From Parahaliea mediterranea (GTDB taxonomy: Bacteria; Pseudomonadota; Gammaproteobacteria; Pseudomonadales; Halieaceae), in assembly GCF_017255185.1 (NCBI RefSeq), contig NZ_JAFKCZ010000007.1, positions 269,983-333,982 on the forward strand: 64,000 nt of DNA, in the 5' to 3' direction. This document shows positions 15,320 through 28,123 of the stretch, one piece after another (within the stretch, counting starts at the first letter, position 1; every line of letters begins with the position of its first letter). The notes under the pieces are model-generated. The model did no database searches and was not told where the DNA came from. It saw only the letters and a program-made list of their open reading frames with translations. Made by a program: the position numbers and the translations under genes.

Positions 15320-17386
15320 TCACACGCTGGCGAAGCGCTGTTTCTCCCCGGTCCAGCGCCGCACCAACTGTTCTTCCGCCAGGGGATTTTCGGCAATCAG
15401 CTCCCCGGTCTCGCGCGCCTGCTCCAGCAGGTCGTCGTGCAGTGTGAGGTCGGCGATGCGGAAGTTCATATCCCCGGTTTGGCGCGTACCCAACACTTCC
15501 CCCGGCCCGCGCAGCGCCAGGTCCTGCTCGGCGATGTAGAAGCCGTCATTGCTTTCGCGCATGGCCGTTAGGCGCCGCTTGCCCTGCTGCGACAGCGGCG
15601 ACTGGTACAGCAGCACGCAGTGGCTGGCGGCGCTGCCGCGTCCCACGCGCCCGCGCAATTGATGCAGCTGGGCCAGGCCCAGGCGCTCGGGGTTCTCGAT
15701 CACCATCAGGCTGGCGTTGGGCACGTCAACACCCACCTCGATCACCGTGGTGGCCACCAGCAGTGACAGCTCGCCGGCCTTGAACGCGGCCATCACCGCC
15801 TCCTTGTCCCGCGCCGGCAGGCGGCCGTGAATCAGGCCGATGCGCAGCGCGGGCAGGGCTTCCGCCAGCTCCGCCGCGGTGGACTCGGCGGCCTGGGCCT
15901 GGAGTACGTCGCTCTCCTCCACCAGGGTGCAGACCCAGTAGGCCTGGCGGCCCTCGGCGCAGGCCGTCGCCACCCGCGCCACCACCTGGTCCCGGCGGGC
16001 GGCGTCGATCAATACGGTGGTCACCGCCTGTCGTCCCGGCGGCAGCTCGTCGATCACCGAGCAGTCCAGGTCGGCGTAGGCCACCATTGACAGGGTACGG
16101 GGAATGGGGGTGGCGGTCATCACCAGTTGGTGGGGGCGGCCGGAGGCGGCGTCCGCCTTTTCGGTCAGCGCCAGCCGCTGGTGGACGCCGAAGCGGTGCT
16201 GTTCATCCACGATAACCAGTCCCAGGCGATGGAAGACGACATCGGCCTGGAACAGGGCGTGGGTGCCGATCAGCAGCCGGGTGTCGCCGCCGGCGAGGGC
16301 CGCCAGGGTTTCGCGCCGCGCCTTGCCCTTGCTCCTGCCGGTCAACACCGCCGGGGCGATGCCCAGGGGGGCCAGCCAGGTGGCGAAGTTCTGCCGGTGC
16401 TGCTCCGCCAGGATTTCGGTGGGGGCCATCACCGCCACCTGGTAGCCGTTGCTGATTGCCTGCAGCGCGGCGTCCGCCGCCACCAGGGTCTTGCCCGAGC
16501 CGACATCGCCCTGCAGCAGGCGCAGCATGGGCGTGCGTTGCGCCAGGTCGGCGGCGATCTCCCCCATGACCCGCTGCTGGGCCGCGGTGGGCTTGAACGG
16601 CAGGGCCCGCAGCAGGTCGCGGTGCGCCGCCTGCCGCCGCGGCAGGGCGGGGGCGCTCACGCTTTGTTGCTGGCGACGCAGGCGCAGCAGCGCGAGGTGG
16701 TGGGCGGCCAGCTCCTCCAGTGCCAGGCGCAACTGGGCCGGGTGGCGTCCCTCCTGCAGCAGTTGCAGCGGGGCGTCCGGTGGCGGCGTGTGCAGGTAGT
16801 GCAGGGCCGCCACCAGGTCGAAGCCCTGGTTGTAGCGCGCCGGCAGCAGGTCGAGCGGGCGCGCGCTAGCCAGCAGGGCCAGCGCCTGGCTGCAGAGCTT
16901 GCGCCACTGTGCCTGCCCGATGCCGTCGGTGGTGGGATAGATGGGAGTCAGCCGTTCCTCGACCGCGGACTCTCCCGGCTCGCAGTGGCGGTACTCCGGG
17001 TGGTAGATTTCCAGGCCGCCGCGGCCGCGGCGGGGGGCGCCGAAACAGCGCAGCCGGGCGCCGGGTTTGAGGTTGTTCTTCTGCGCGGCGGTAAAGTGGA
17101 AGAAGCGCAGGGTCACCGTGCCGCTGCCGTCCTGCAGGCGTGCCACCAGGCTGCGGCGGCGCCCGAACACGATATCCGCGGCGCGGACTTCGCCCTCCAC
17201 CACCGCCTCGACCTGGGCCTGCAGGGCGGCGATGGGCGTTACCCGTGTGCGGTCCTGGTAGCGCAGCGGCAGGTGGAACAGCAGGTCCTCCACCTGTCCC
17301 ACGCCGTAGTCGCGGAGTTTTTGCGCCAGCTTGGGCCCCACGCCCCGGAGGCTCTCGAGTGGCCGGTCGGCCAGAACGCCGCTCAT
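15320..17386 (-). CDS. recG: ATP-dependent DNA helicase RecG
   Basis: Superfamily 2 DNA translocase that regresses stalled replication forks and processes Holliday junctions. The 688-residue protein has the N-terminal wedge domain (OB fold, DLLFHLPLRYQDRTRVTPI), Walker A LLQGDVGSGKTLVAADA, the DEQHRFGVHQR box in place of DEAD, MTATPIPRTLSM (motif III), and the C-terminal VIENPERLGLAQLHQLRGRVGRG and ISQQGKRRL-type end. I start at ATG 17386 (MSGVLADRPLESLRGVGPKLA), which fits the family; the upstream extension is Arg-rich noise. It is convergent with the rubredoxin fusion, as in Pseudomonas where recG is close to the rubredoxin genes. Confidence 0.96.
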   Translation of the reverse strand: MSGVLADRPLESLRGVGPKLAQKLRDYGVGQVEDLLFHLPLRYQDRTRVTPIAALQAQVEAVVEGEVRAADIVFGRRRSLVARLQDGSGTVTLRFFHFTAAQKNNLKPGARLRCFGAPRRGRGGLEIYHPEYRHCEPGESAVEERLTPIYPTTDGIGQAQWRKLCSQALALLASARPLDLLPARYNQGFDLVAALHYLHTPPPDAPLQLLQEGRHPAQLRLALEELAAHHLALLRLRRQQQSVSAPALPRRQAAHRDLLRALPFKPTAAQQRVMGEIAADLAQRTPMLRLLQGDVGSGKTLVAADAALQAISNGYQVAVMAPTEILAEQHRQNFATWLAPLGIAPAVLTGRSKGKARRETLAALAGGDTRLLIGTHALFQADVVFHRLGLVIVDEQHRFGVHQRLALTEKADAASGRPHQLVMTATPIPRTLSMVAYADLDCSVIDELPPGRQAVTTVLIDAARRDQVVARVATACAEGRQAYWVCTLVEESDVLQAQAAESTAAELAEALPALRIGLIHGRLPARDKEAVMAAFKAGELSLLVATTVIEVGVDVPNASLMVIENPERLGLAQLHQLRGRVGRGSAASHCVLLYQSPLSQQGKRRLTAMRESNDGFYIAEQDLALRGPGEVLGTRQTGDMNFRIADLTLHDDLLEQARETGELIAENPLAEEQLVRRWTGEKQRFASV

Positions 17387-17525
17387 CACGCGGGCAGCCC
17401 GGTCCCGCCGCGTCGAACGCGGTCCACATGCTGACTGGGTACTGATAAGGTCATAGTATTCGCCGCGGCCCGGGGGCCGCATAGTGCCATGCCATGAGTC
17501 TACCTGGAACAGGAGTGTAACGAGA

Positions 17526-18431
17526 GTGTCTGCCGCTGTTGAACGCCAAAACCGCCCGCGATCCCTGTGTGTTGTCGGCTGCGGGGATCTCGGCCTGCGC
17601 CTGGCCGGCCGCCTGCCTGCAGGCTGGCGGGTGGTGGGACTCCGGCGCCATCCGGATGACTTGCCCGCGATGGCGCGGCGCCTGGAGATGAAGGACCTGG
17701 AGGTGAAGGGCCTGGAGGTGGATTACACCCGGCCCGGCAGTCTCGCGGTGCTGGAGGAGCTGGCGCCGGACTACCTGGTGGCCACCCTGAAGCCCGCCGG
17801 CCGCGACGGCGACGGCTATCGCCGGGGTTTTGTCGACGCCATGCAAGGTTTGCTGGGAGGCCTGGGGGCCCATCGTCCCCGCGCGGTGTTGATGGTCTCG
17901 AGCACCCGGGTCTACGCCGAACGCGCGGGCCACTGGGTGGACGAGGGGGGCGCGCTGGCGCGGGAAGCCCCCGCGGCCCGCGCCATTGTCGACGCCGAGC
18001 AGGCGCTGCTCGATTCCGGGCACCGCGCCGCCGTGCTGCGTTGCGCCGGCATCTATGGCAGTCCGCGGGGCCGGCTGCTGTCGCGGATCGCGGCGGGCGA
18101 GATCTGCGCGCCACGGCCCCTGCATTACAGTAACCGTATTCACCGCGACGATGTGGCGGGATTCATGTGGCACCTGCTTCGGGCCGTGGAGCGCGGGGAG
18201 GAGCTGCGGACGGTCTACAACGTGGTGGACGACTGCCCGGCGCCCCAGCACGAGGTGGAGCAGTGGCTGGCCGCCGCGCTGGGCGTGACGGTCCGCGCCG
18301 AGCGGCCGCCGCCTTCGGGGCACAAGCGCTGCCGCAATCGCGCCTTGGTGGAGAGCGGGTACCGGCTTATGTATCCGGATTATCGCAGCGGCTACGAGGC
18401 GGTCATGGCCGCCCGCGCGGGGGGTGAATAA
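17526..18431 (+). CDS. NAD(P)-dependent SDR/epimerase-like protein (YeeZ-like)
   Basis: Atypical extended short-chain dehydrogenase of about 301 residues. The N-terminal nucleotide motif is VVGCGDLGLRLAGRL rather than the canonical GxxGxxG of epimerases, followed by VSSTRVYAERAGHWVDE, in which the Ser-Thr and Tyr occupy catalytic-region positions, and YSNRIHRDDVAGFMWHLL, typical of the YeeZ group. Substrate unknown. I prefer the GTG at 17526 because AGGAG is 10 bases upstream; an earlier in-frame GTG at 17484 would add 14 residues without a good ribosome site. It is divergent from recG and convergent with ridA. Confidence 0.75.
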   Translation: MSAAVERQNRPRSLCVVGCGDLGLRLAGRLPAGWRVVGLRRHPDDLPAMARRLEMKDLEVKGLEVDYTRPGSLAVLEELAPDYLVATLKPAGRDGDGYRRGFVDAMQGLLGGLGAHRPRAVLMVSSTRVYAERAGHWVDEGGALAREAPAARAIVDAEQALLDSGHRAAVLRCAGIYGSPRGRLLSRIAAGEICAPRPLHYSNRIHRDDVAGFMWHLLRAVERGEELRTVYNVVDDCPAPQHEVEQWLAAALGVTVRAERPPPSGHKRCRNRALVESGYRLMYPDYRSGYEAVMAARAGGE

Positions 18432-18494
18432 CACTGGCGAGGGTGTTTGTCCTGGCCCCGCGCCCCGCTGCGAGACGGGTCACGGCAGGCCCCC

Positions 18495-18878
18495 TCAAAT
18501 CGCGAGGATGGCCTCCACCTCGATCGCCACGCCCTTGGGCAGGCCCGCCACTTGCACGCAGGCGCGGGCGGGGTAGGGCTGCTGCAGGAAGCCGGTCATG
18601 ACCTCGTTCACGGCGGCGAAGTCGTTCATGTCGGTGAGCGAGATGTTCAGTTTCACCGCCTTGTTGAGGTCGCCGCCGGCGGCCTCGGCGACGGCCGCCA
18701 GGTTGCGAAACACCTGCTCGGCCTGGGCCGTGATATCGCCGTCGATCAGCTCCATGGTGTCCGGTACCAGGGGAATCTGGCCCGAGAGCCACACGGTATT
18801 GCCCACCTTGACCGCCTGCGAGTAGGGGCCGATGGCCTGCGGGGCCTCCGGTGTGGAGATAATGGCTCGATTGCTCAC
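18495..18878 (-). CDS. ridA: RidA family reactive intermediate deaminase
   Basis: Trimeric YjgF/RidA protein of 127 residues that hydrolyses 2-aminoacrylate and related enamines/imines released by PLP enzymes. The family blocks are present: PQAIGPYSQAVKVGNTVWLSGQIPL, EQVFRNLAAVAEAAGGDL, and the ligand-binding Arg in the C-terminal PARACVQVAGLPKGVAIEVEAIL. It lies 19 bases downstream of spoT on the same strand, the same order as in Pseudomonas and many other gammaproteobacteria, so it is probably the last gene of the rpoZ-spoT-ridA operon. Confidence 0.95.
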   Translation of the reverse strand: MSNRAIISTPEAPQAIGPYSQAVKVGNTVWLSGQIPLVPDTMELIDGDITAQAEQVFRNLAAVAEAAGGDLNKAVKLNISLTDMNDFAAVNEVMTGFLQQPYPARACVQVAGLPKGVAIEVEAILAI

Positions 18879-18897
18879 GGTGTGCTCCTGATAGCGA

Positions 18898-21015
18898 TTA
18901 GTTCTTGAGGCGGATAACGCGGCGCACGGAACTCACCGCGCGCAGGCGTTTCATGATGCTGGCCAGGTGTACCCGGCTGTCGACCAGCAACTCCAGGTCG
19001 ACGTAGGTGAACTGGTAGTCCTTGTCCTCGGTGGAGATGCGCTCGATGTTGACGCCCATGCTGTTGATGCGGGTGGCCAGCACCGCGATCATGCCGCGGC
19101 GGTTCTCCACCTCGACCCGCAGGTGGGTCAGGTATTCGCCCTCGACCTTGTCGTCCCAGCGCAGGGCCACCAGGCGCTCGCGGTTCTCGCGCATTTCCGC
19201 CAGGTTCTTGCAGGATTCCCGGTGCACCACCACGCCCTTTTCCGAGCTGAGATAGCCCTCGATGGGATCCCCGGGGATAGGGTGGCAGCATTTGGCGTAG
19301 CTGACCATGAAGCCCTCGGTGCCGCGGATGGCCACCGGCTGCGAGTACTTGCTGTCGGGGGTCGGCTGCGCCTTGCTGGCCTCTCCCAGCAGCTGCTGGG
19401 CGGTGATCGGCGGCAGGCGGTTGCCGCGGGCGATATCGTCCAGCAAGTCATCCAGCGCGTTGTAGTCGTGCCGGGCCAGGTAGTCCCCCACCTGCTCCCC
19501 GGGCAACTGCTCCAGGCTGGTGTCGAACAGCACCAGGGCCTTGTCCAGCAGGCGCCGTCCCAGGGCCACGGAGTCGTCCCGGGTCTGGTGCTTGAGGAAG
19601 TGGCGAATATTGGTGCGCGCCTTGGCGGTCACCGCGTAGTTGAACCAGCTGGGGTTGGGCCGCGCTCCCGGGGCGGTGAGGATCTCCACCGTCTGCCCGC
19701 TCTGCAGGGGTTCCGACAGTGGCGCCAGGCGGCGGTTGATGCGGCAGGCCACGCAGCTGTTGCCGACATCGGTGTGTACCGCGTAGGCGAAGTCCACGGC
19801 GGTGGCGCCCCGGGGCAGCTCGAGAATGCCGCCCTTGGGGGTGAACACGTAGATTTCGTCCGGGAACAGGTCGATCTTGACGCTTTCGATGAACTCCAGG
19901 GAGTTGCCCGCCCGCTGCTGCATTTCCAGCAGGCCCTTCACCCATTCCCGCGCCCGGGCGTGGCTGGCGTTGGCGCTCTGGCCCTCGCTCTTGTACAGCC
20001 AGTGGGCGGCGATGCCGTTGTTGGCCATCTCCTCCATTTCCAGGGTGCGGATCTGGATTTCGATGGGCACGCCGTGCATGCCCATCAGCACCGTGTGCAG
20101 GGACTGGTAGCCGTTGGCCTTGGGAATGGCGATGTAGTCCTTGAACTCCCCCGGCACCGGCTTGTACAGGCTGTGCACGCAGCCGAGCACCCGGTAGCAG
20201 GTGTCCACCGAGTCGACGATGATGCGGAAGGCGTAGATGTCCATGATCTCCGAGAAGGATTTCTTCTTGGATTTCATTTTCTTGTAGATGGAGTAGAGGT
20301 GTTTTTCGCGGCCGATTACCTCGACGTCGTGGCCCTCCTGCTCCAGGGCGGCCTCGATCTGGTGGCGGATCTTGTCCACCAGCTCCGTGCGGTGGCCGCG
20401 GGAGGCGCGGCGGGCGGCCTCGATGCGGCTGGCGCGCATCGGGTGCAGGGCGCGAAAGCCCAGGTCCTCGAATTCCATGCGCACGGTGTTCATCCCCAGG
20501 CGCATGGCGATGGGGGCGTAGATATCCAGGGTTTCGCGGGCGATGCGCCGGGCCTTGTCGGGCCGCAGCACGCCCAGGGTGCGCATGTTGTGCAGGCGGT
20601 CGGCCAGCTTCACCAGGATCACGCGGATGTCCCGGGCCATGGCAAGGGCCATTTTCTGGAAGTTCTCCGCCTGCTTTTCCGCCAGCGAATCGAACTCCAT
20701 CTGCGTGAGTTTGCTCACCCCGTCCACCAGTTCCGCCACGGTGGCGCCGAACTGATTGCTGATCGCCGACTTGTCGATACCGGTGTCCTCGATCACGTCG
20801 TGCAGCATGGCGGCCATCAGGCTCTGGTGGTCCATGTGCATGTCGGCGAGGATGGCGGCGACCGCCAGGGGGTGGGTCACATAGGGCTCGCCGCTGCGGC
20901 GCAGCTGGCCGTGATGGGCCTGTTCGGCGAAGTAGTAGGCGCGGCGGACCAGGCGGGTCTGCTCCTGGTCCAGGTAGCTGCGTAGAGTGGAATCGAGGGC
21001 ATCAATGGTTTGCAT
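18898..21015 (-). CDS. spoT: Bifunctional (p)ppGpp synthetase/hydrolase SpoT
   Basis: Long RSH enzyme of 705 residues that makes and degrades the stringent-response alarmone. The HD hydrolase domain (about residues 45-150) keeps the catalytic MLHDVIEDT, so hydrolysis should be functional. The synthetase region (about 235-350) has GYQSLHTVLMG and IQIRTLEMEEMANNGIAAHW. TGS (about 385-445, VFTPKGGILELPRGATAVDFAY) and C-terminal ACT (about 630-705) domains follow. The intact HD site supports SpoT over RelA. It lies 39 bases downstream of rpoZ on the same strand. Confidence 0.97.
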   Translation of the reverse strand: MQTIDALDSTLRSYLDQEQTRLVRRAYYFAEQAHHGQLRRSGEPYVTHPLAVAAILADMHMDHQSLMAAMLHDVIEDTGIDKSAISNQFGATVAELVDGVSKLTQMEFDSLAEKQAENFQKMALAMARDIRVILVKLADRLHNMRTLGVLRPDKARRIARETLDIYAPIAMRLGMNTVRMEFEDLGFRALHPMRASRIEAARRASRGHRTELVDKIRHQIEAALEQEGHDVEVIGREKHLYSIYKKMKSKKKSFSEIMDIYAFRIIVDSVDTCYRVLGCVHSLYKPVPGEFKDYIAIPKANGYQSLHTVLMGMHGVPIEIQIRTLEMEEMANNGIAAHWLYKSEGQSANASHARAREWVKGLLEMQQRAGNSLEFIESVKIDLFPDEIYVFTPKGGILELPRGATAVDFAYAVHTDVGNSCVACRINRRLAPLSEPLQSGQTVEILTAPGARPNPSWFNYAVTAKARTNIRHFLKHQTRDDSVALGRRLLDKALVLFDTSLEQLPGEQVGDYLARHDYNALDDLLDDIARGNRLPPITAQQLLGEASKAQPTPDSKYSQPVAIRGTEGFMVSYAKCCHPIPGDPIEGYLSSEKGVVVHRESCKNLAEMRENRERLVALRWDDKVEGEYLTHLRVEVENRRGMIAVLATRINSMGVNIERISTEDKDYQFTYVDLELLVDSRVHLASIMKRLRAVSSVRRVIRLKN

Positions 21016-21054
21016 AGGGGGAGACGCGTTGGCTACCAGGGATGCCGCTCGCGA

Positions 21055-21315
21055 TTACACCGACTCGCTGGCCTCCATGACCTCGGCCAGTTCCTCTTCC
21101 GCGTCCAGTTCGTCCTCGCGGCTCAGGATGTCCGGGGTAATCAGGCTCTCGGCGATCTCGCGCAGGGCGATCACGGTGGGCTTGTCGGACTCTTCCTCCA
21201 CCAGTGGATCCTTGCCGCCGGTGGCCAGTTGCCGGGCCCGCTTGCTGGCGACCATCACCAGTTCAAAGCGGTTGGCTACGTGTTCCAGGCAATCTTCAAC
21301 GGTTATGCGTGCCAT
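21055..21315 (-). CDS. rpoZ: RNA polymerase omega subunit RpoZ
   Basis: Small assembly subunit of RNA polymerase, 86 residues, starting [34 protein letters not shown], the near-invariant omega N terminus. The C-terminal part is acidic and variable. Omega also forms one ppGpp-binding site with beta-prime, which makes the adjacent position of spoT functionally sensible. The order gmk-rpoZ-spoT is conserved in gammaproteobacteria; here 257 bases separate gmk and rpoZ, wide enough for its own promoter (see 21508-21513). Confidence 0.96.
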   Translation of the reverse strand: MARITVEDCLEHVANRFELVMVASKRARQLATGGKDPLVEEESDKPTVIALREIAESLITPDILSREDELDAEEELAEVMEASESV

Positions 21316-21507
21316 GCGTCGTTACTTTCCCATGCAGTGCGACGCCGGGAGTGCGTTCCGGGCCGCGGATCAATTTGTCTCAAATTGGATTGAGTCGTGT
21401 GGAGAGCGATTGCGGGACCCTGCCAGCGCCATCGGCGCGGGGACTCGTCTCTCCACTCTCTCATCTCTGTTCTGGCCGGGCGGCTGTGCCGCGCCGGGGG
21501 ACCGCCT

Positions 21508-21513
21508 AGTATA
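21508..21513 (-). promoter_or_regulatory. Possible -10 element for rpoZ-spoT
   Basis: TATACT on the leftward strand, in the 257-base gmk-rpoZ gap. No convincing -35 lies 16-18 bases upstream. The rest of this gap (21316-21571) shows no gene and no other recognisable element. Confidence 0.35.
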
Positions 21514-21571
21514 CCGCATTGCCCCGGGGGGGCGTCCAGCCCGCCGGGAGGGTGAATAATGCCGCCCGCCG

Positions 21572-25360
<3,789 letters not shown>

Positions 25361-25364
<4 letters not shown>

Positions 25365-26230
25365 TCGATATTCTGGATCTGCTCCCGCATCTGCTCTATG
25401 AGGACCTTGAGCTCCACGGCGCTGGCGGTGGTGCTGCTGGCGGTGGATTTGGACGACAGGGTATTGGCCTCGCGGTTGAATTCCTGCATCAGGAAGTCGA
25501 GGCGACGACCGCAGGGGCCGCCTTTTTTCAGGGTTCGCCGCACTTCGCCGATGTGCGCGTCGAGCCGGTCCAGCTCCTCGTCGACGTCGGCTTTTTGCGC
25601 CATGTACACCAGTTCCTGTTCCAGCCGCCCGGGGTCGGCGTCGGTGTCCAGCTCCTCGATGCGGGCCACGACCCGTTCCCGCTGCTGGCGCAGCAGCGCG
25701 GGCAGGTGCTCGCGGGTGCGCGCGACTTCGCTCTCCACCTGCTCCAGGCGCTCCAGTACCAGGGCGGCGAGCTTTTTACCCTCGCGGGCGCGATTGTCGC
25801 GCAGGGTGGTCAGCGCCCGCTTGAACAGCTCGTCCGCCGCCACCTGCAGGGCCTGCTCGGCGCCCTCCGGGCTGACGCAGACCCCGGGGAACTGCAGCAC
25901 CTCGAGGGGGTTCAGCGGCTGGCTCCCCGGGAGCTGGTCGGCGACGGCCCGGGCGGCGGCGAGAACCTCCGCTAGGCGCGATTGGTCCACCGACAGCGGG
26001 CCGCCCTGGGCCGACGCCTGGTGTTGCAGGCGCAGCATGCAGTCGAGTTTGCCCCGCGAGAGACCGCGGGTGGCCTGCTCGCGAAAGCCGCCTTCCAGTG
26101 CGCGCAGCGCATCGGGCATCTTGAAGCTGCAGTCCAGGTAGCGGTGATTGACCGAGCGCAACTCGATAACGAGCGTGCCGTGGTCCGTGGCCAGGGACTC
26201 CCTGGCGAAGGCGGTCATGCTGTGAATCAT
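25361..26230 (-). CDS. yicC: YicC/YloC family endoribonuclease-associated protein
   Basis: A 289-residue YicC protein. The N terminus IHSMTAFARESLATDHGTLVIELRSVNHRYLD and the C-terminal GPCGRRLDFLMQEFNREANTLSSKS are the two diagnostic ends of the family; a coiled middle region (about 120-230) lies between. YicC proteins have been shown to have endoribonuclease activity or to influence RNA degradation in E. coli. The stop overlaps the GTG start of the GGDEF gene. It is divergent from rph, as in Pseudomonas and Enterobacteria, with -10-like boxes for both directions at 26261-26266 and 26304-26309. Confidence 0.94.
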
Positions 26231-26260
26231 GGCGTATATGAGCAGGTTGCGTGGGCTTCG

Positions 26261-26309
26261 AGTGTAGCAGCTTGCCGCGCCTGCATCACGCCGGCCGCTG
26301 CCTTATACT
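26261..26309. promoter_or_regulatory. Divergent yicC / rph promoter region
   Basis: Leftward TACACT (26261-26266) and rightward TATACT (26304-26309) are good -10 hexamers for yicC and rph respectively. The matching -35 elements are weak on both strands. The rph leader would be about 27 bases long and contains AGGAG at 26331-26335 in front of the ATG at 26343. Confidence 0.45.
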
Positions 26310-26342
26310 GTGCGCCCGTTCAAAGTACCCAGGAGAATCCGT

Positions 26343-27065
26343 ATGCAGCGGCCGAGTGGACGCGCGCCCGATCAATTGCGCGAGGTCAATATCACCCGCA
26401 ACTATACCTGCCACGCGGAGGGCTCGGTGTTGGTGGCCTTTGGCAACACCAAGGTGATTTGCACGGCCTCGGTGGAGGAGGGGGTGCCCCGTTTCCTGCG
26501 CGGCACGGGCAGCGGCTGGGTGACCGCCGAATACGGCATGCTGCCCCGCTCCACCGGCACGCGCATGGGGCGCGAGGCGGCCCGCGGCAAGCAGGGCGGG
26601 CGCACGGTGGAGATCCAGCGCCTGATCGGCCGCTCCCTGCGCGGGGCGGTGGACCTGAAAAAGCTGGGTGAAAACACCATCACCATCGACTGCGATGTCA
26701 TTCAGGCCGACGGCGGCACGCGAACCGCGTCGATCACCGGGGCCTGTGTCGCCCTGGTTGACGCCATCAACCACCTGCAGCGGCGCAAGAAGATACTCGA
26801 CGACCCCCTGCTGCAATTGGTGGCGTCGGTATCGGTGGGGGTCTACCGGGGGGTGCCGGTACTCGACCTGGACTACCCGGAGGATTCCGCCGCCGACACC
26901 GACATGAACGTCATCATGGGCGAGGACGGCGGCTTTCTCGAGGTGCAGGGCACCGCGGAGGGCGCGGCCTTCGACCGCGGGGCGCTGGACGCGATGCTGG
27001 ACCTGGCGGCCGGGGGGGTACGCGAACTGGTCGCGCTACAGCGCCAGGCCCTGGCGGAAGGCTGA
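26343..27065 (+). CDS. rph: Ribonuclease PH
   Basis: Phosphorolytic 3'-5' exoribonuclease that trims tRNA 3' ends, 240 residues. It begins [21 protein letters not shown], the standard start, and shows [20 protein letters not shown], the phosphate-binding [14 protein letters not shown] and the catalytic-region [20 protein letters not shown] with the conserved Asp residues. Unlike the truncated allele of E. coli K-12, the C terminus is complete ([21 protein letters not shown]). The gene is convergent with the crc-like gene, and a strong hairpin lies between them. Confidence 0.97.
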   Translation: MQRPSGRAPDQLREVNITRNYTCHAEGSVLVAFGNTKVICTASVEEGVPRFLRGTGSGWVTAEYGMLPRSTGTRMGREAARGKQGGRTVEIQRLIGRSLRGAVDLKKLGENTITIDCDVIQADGGTRTASITGACVALVDAINHLQRRKKILDDPLLQLVASVSVGVYRGVPVLDLDYPEDSAADTDMNVIMGEDGGFLEVQGTAEGAAFDRGALDAMLDLAAGGVRELVALQRQALAEG

Positions 27066-27071
27066 GGGCGT

Positions 27072-27105
27072 GCAAATCAATAGATAGGGATATCTATTGA
27101 TTTGC
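27072..27105. terminator. Perfect 15-bp hairpin between rph and the crc-like gene
   Basis: GCAAATCAATAGATA (27072-27086) pairs perfectly with 27091-27105 across a GGGA loop. It is A+T-rich in an otherwise G+C-rich region and sits six bases after the rph stop and five bases before the end of the convergent gene. There is no long T-tract, so it may act as an mRNA 3'-end stabiliser or a terminator for both genes. Confidence 0.6.
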
Positions 27106-27109
27106 CTAA

Positions 27110-27880
27110 TTAAGCATTTAGCTCGATGTCGTAATCCATGATGATCGGCGCGTGGTTGGAAAATTCCCGCGCCTTGTAGATCGCGCCGTAGTCGACGTTG
27201 TACTTGAGCCCCTTGGACACGATCTGGAAGTCGGTGCGCCAGCCGTTGCCCTCGCGGTCACCGTCCGGCCACCAGCTGAACTCGTCCCGGTCGGAGTTGA
27301 TCTCGCGGAAAGCGTCCACATAGCCGGACTCCAGCAGTTCGTCCATCCACTGGCGTTCTTCCGCCAGGAAACCGGGGCGATTGCTGTTGCGCTCGGTGTC
27401 CTGGACATCGGCCGCGGTGTGGGCGATTTGCCAGTTGCCGCAGAAAATGAACTCGCGCCGCTTGTTGCGTATTTTCAGCAGGTGGTTCTTCAGCAGTTCG
27501 AAGAACTCGGACTTGCGCGCCAGCTGCTCGGCGTTGCCCGGCTCCGCGCTGGGTGCCAGCAGGCAGCCCACGCTCAGGTTCTCGTAGTCCGCCTGGATGT
27601 AACGGCCTTCCATGTCGAAGTCGGCGAAGCCCAGTCCGGTCATGATCGCCTTGGGTAGCTGCTTGCAGTAGATGGCGACACCATTGGCCTTGCCGTTGAC
27701 GTCGTCAAAAAAATACGCGTTGTAGTCCTTGGGGAAGTACAGGTCGTCCTGCAGGTCGTACTCGCTGCACTGCAGATCCTGAACGCAGATAAACTCCGCA
27801 TCCTGTTCGTTCAGCCAGTCGTAAAACCCCCGACCGGCAGCGTTTTTGATGCCGTCGGCGCTGAAGCTGATAATCCTCAT
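27110..27880 (-). CDS. crc: Crc-like protein (catalytically degenerate exonuclease III family)
   Basis: A 256-residue member of the exonuclease III/AP endonuclease fold whose catalytic positions are altered. The usual NxNG near the N terminus is SADG, the metal-binding Glu of the LQE(T) box is Asp (CVQDLQCSE), the GDxN box is CGNWQ, and the terminal SDH is SNH. The same degeneracy marks Crc of Pseudomonas, which has no nuclease activity and instead helps Hfq bind A-rich mRNA targets in carbon catabolite repression. FSWWPD and the ending HAPIIMDYDIEL also resemble Crc. It is divergent from pyrE, the same neighbour as in Pseudomonas. Whether it works as Crc here is inference. Confidence 0.8.
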   Translation of the reverse strand: MRIISFSADGIKNAAGRGFYDWLNEQDAEFICVQDLQCSEYDLQDDLYFPKDYNAYFFDDVNGKANGVAIYCKQLPKAIMTGLGFADFDMEGRYIQADYENLSVGCLLAPSAEPGNAEQLARKSEFFELLKNHLLKIRNKRREFIFCGNWQIAHTAADVQDTERNSNRPGFLAEERQWMDELLESGYVDAFREINSDRDEFSWWPDGDREGNGWRTDFQIVSKGLKYNVDYGAIYKAREFSNHAPIIMDYDIELNA

Positions 27881-28123
27881 TCTTGGCCCCTTGTTACGAG
27901 AGCGTGTATGATACCTGAGCCTGCCGGTTCAGAACACTTTGCCGGCGTATCCGTTAGATACCTCGTCACCTGGCAACCTGTGGTCCCAGTCGGACAGGCG
28001 TGCGGCCCCTCGCGGTTGAGGCCTTGTTATTATCTGGCGTTCGGGTTCACGGCAGTTATACAACAAAATACCGGCCGGTGGAATCCGCATCCGCCCATCG
28101 GGCTCAACAGGACCCAGTAGACC

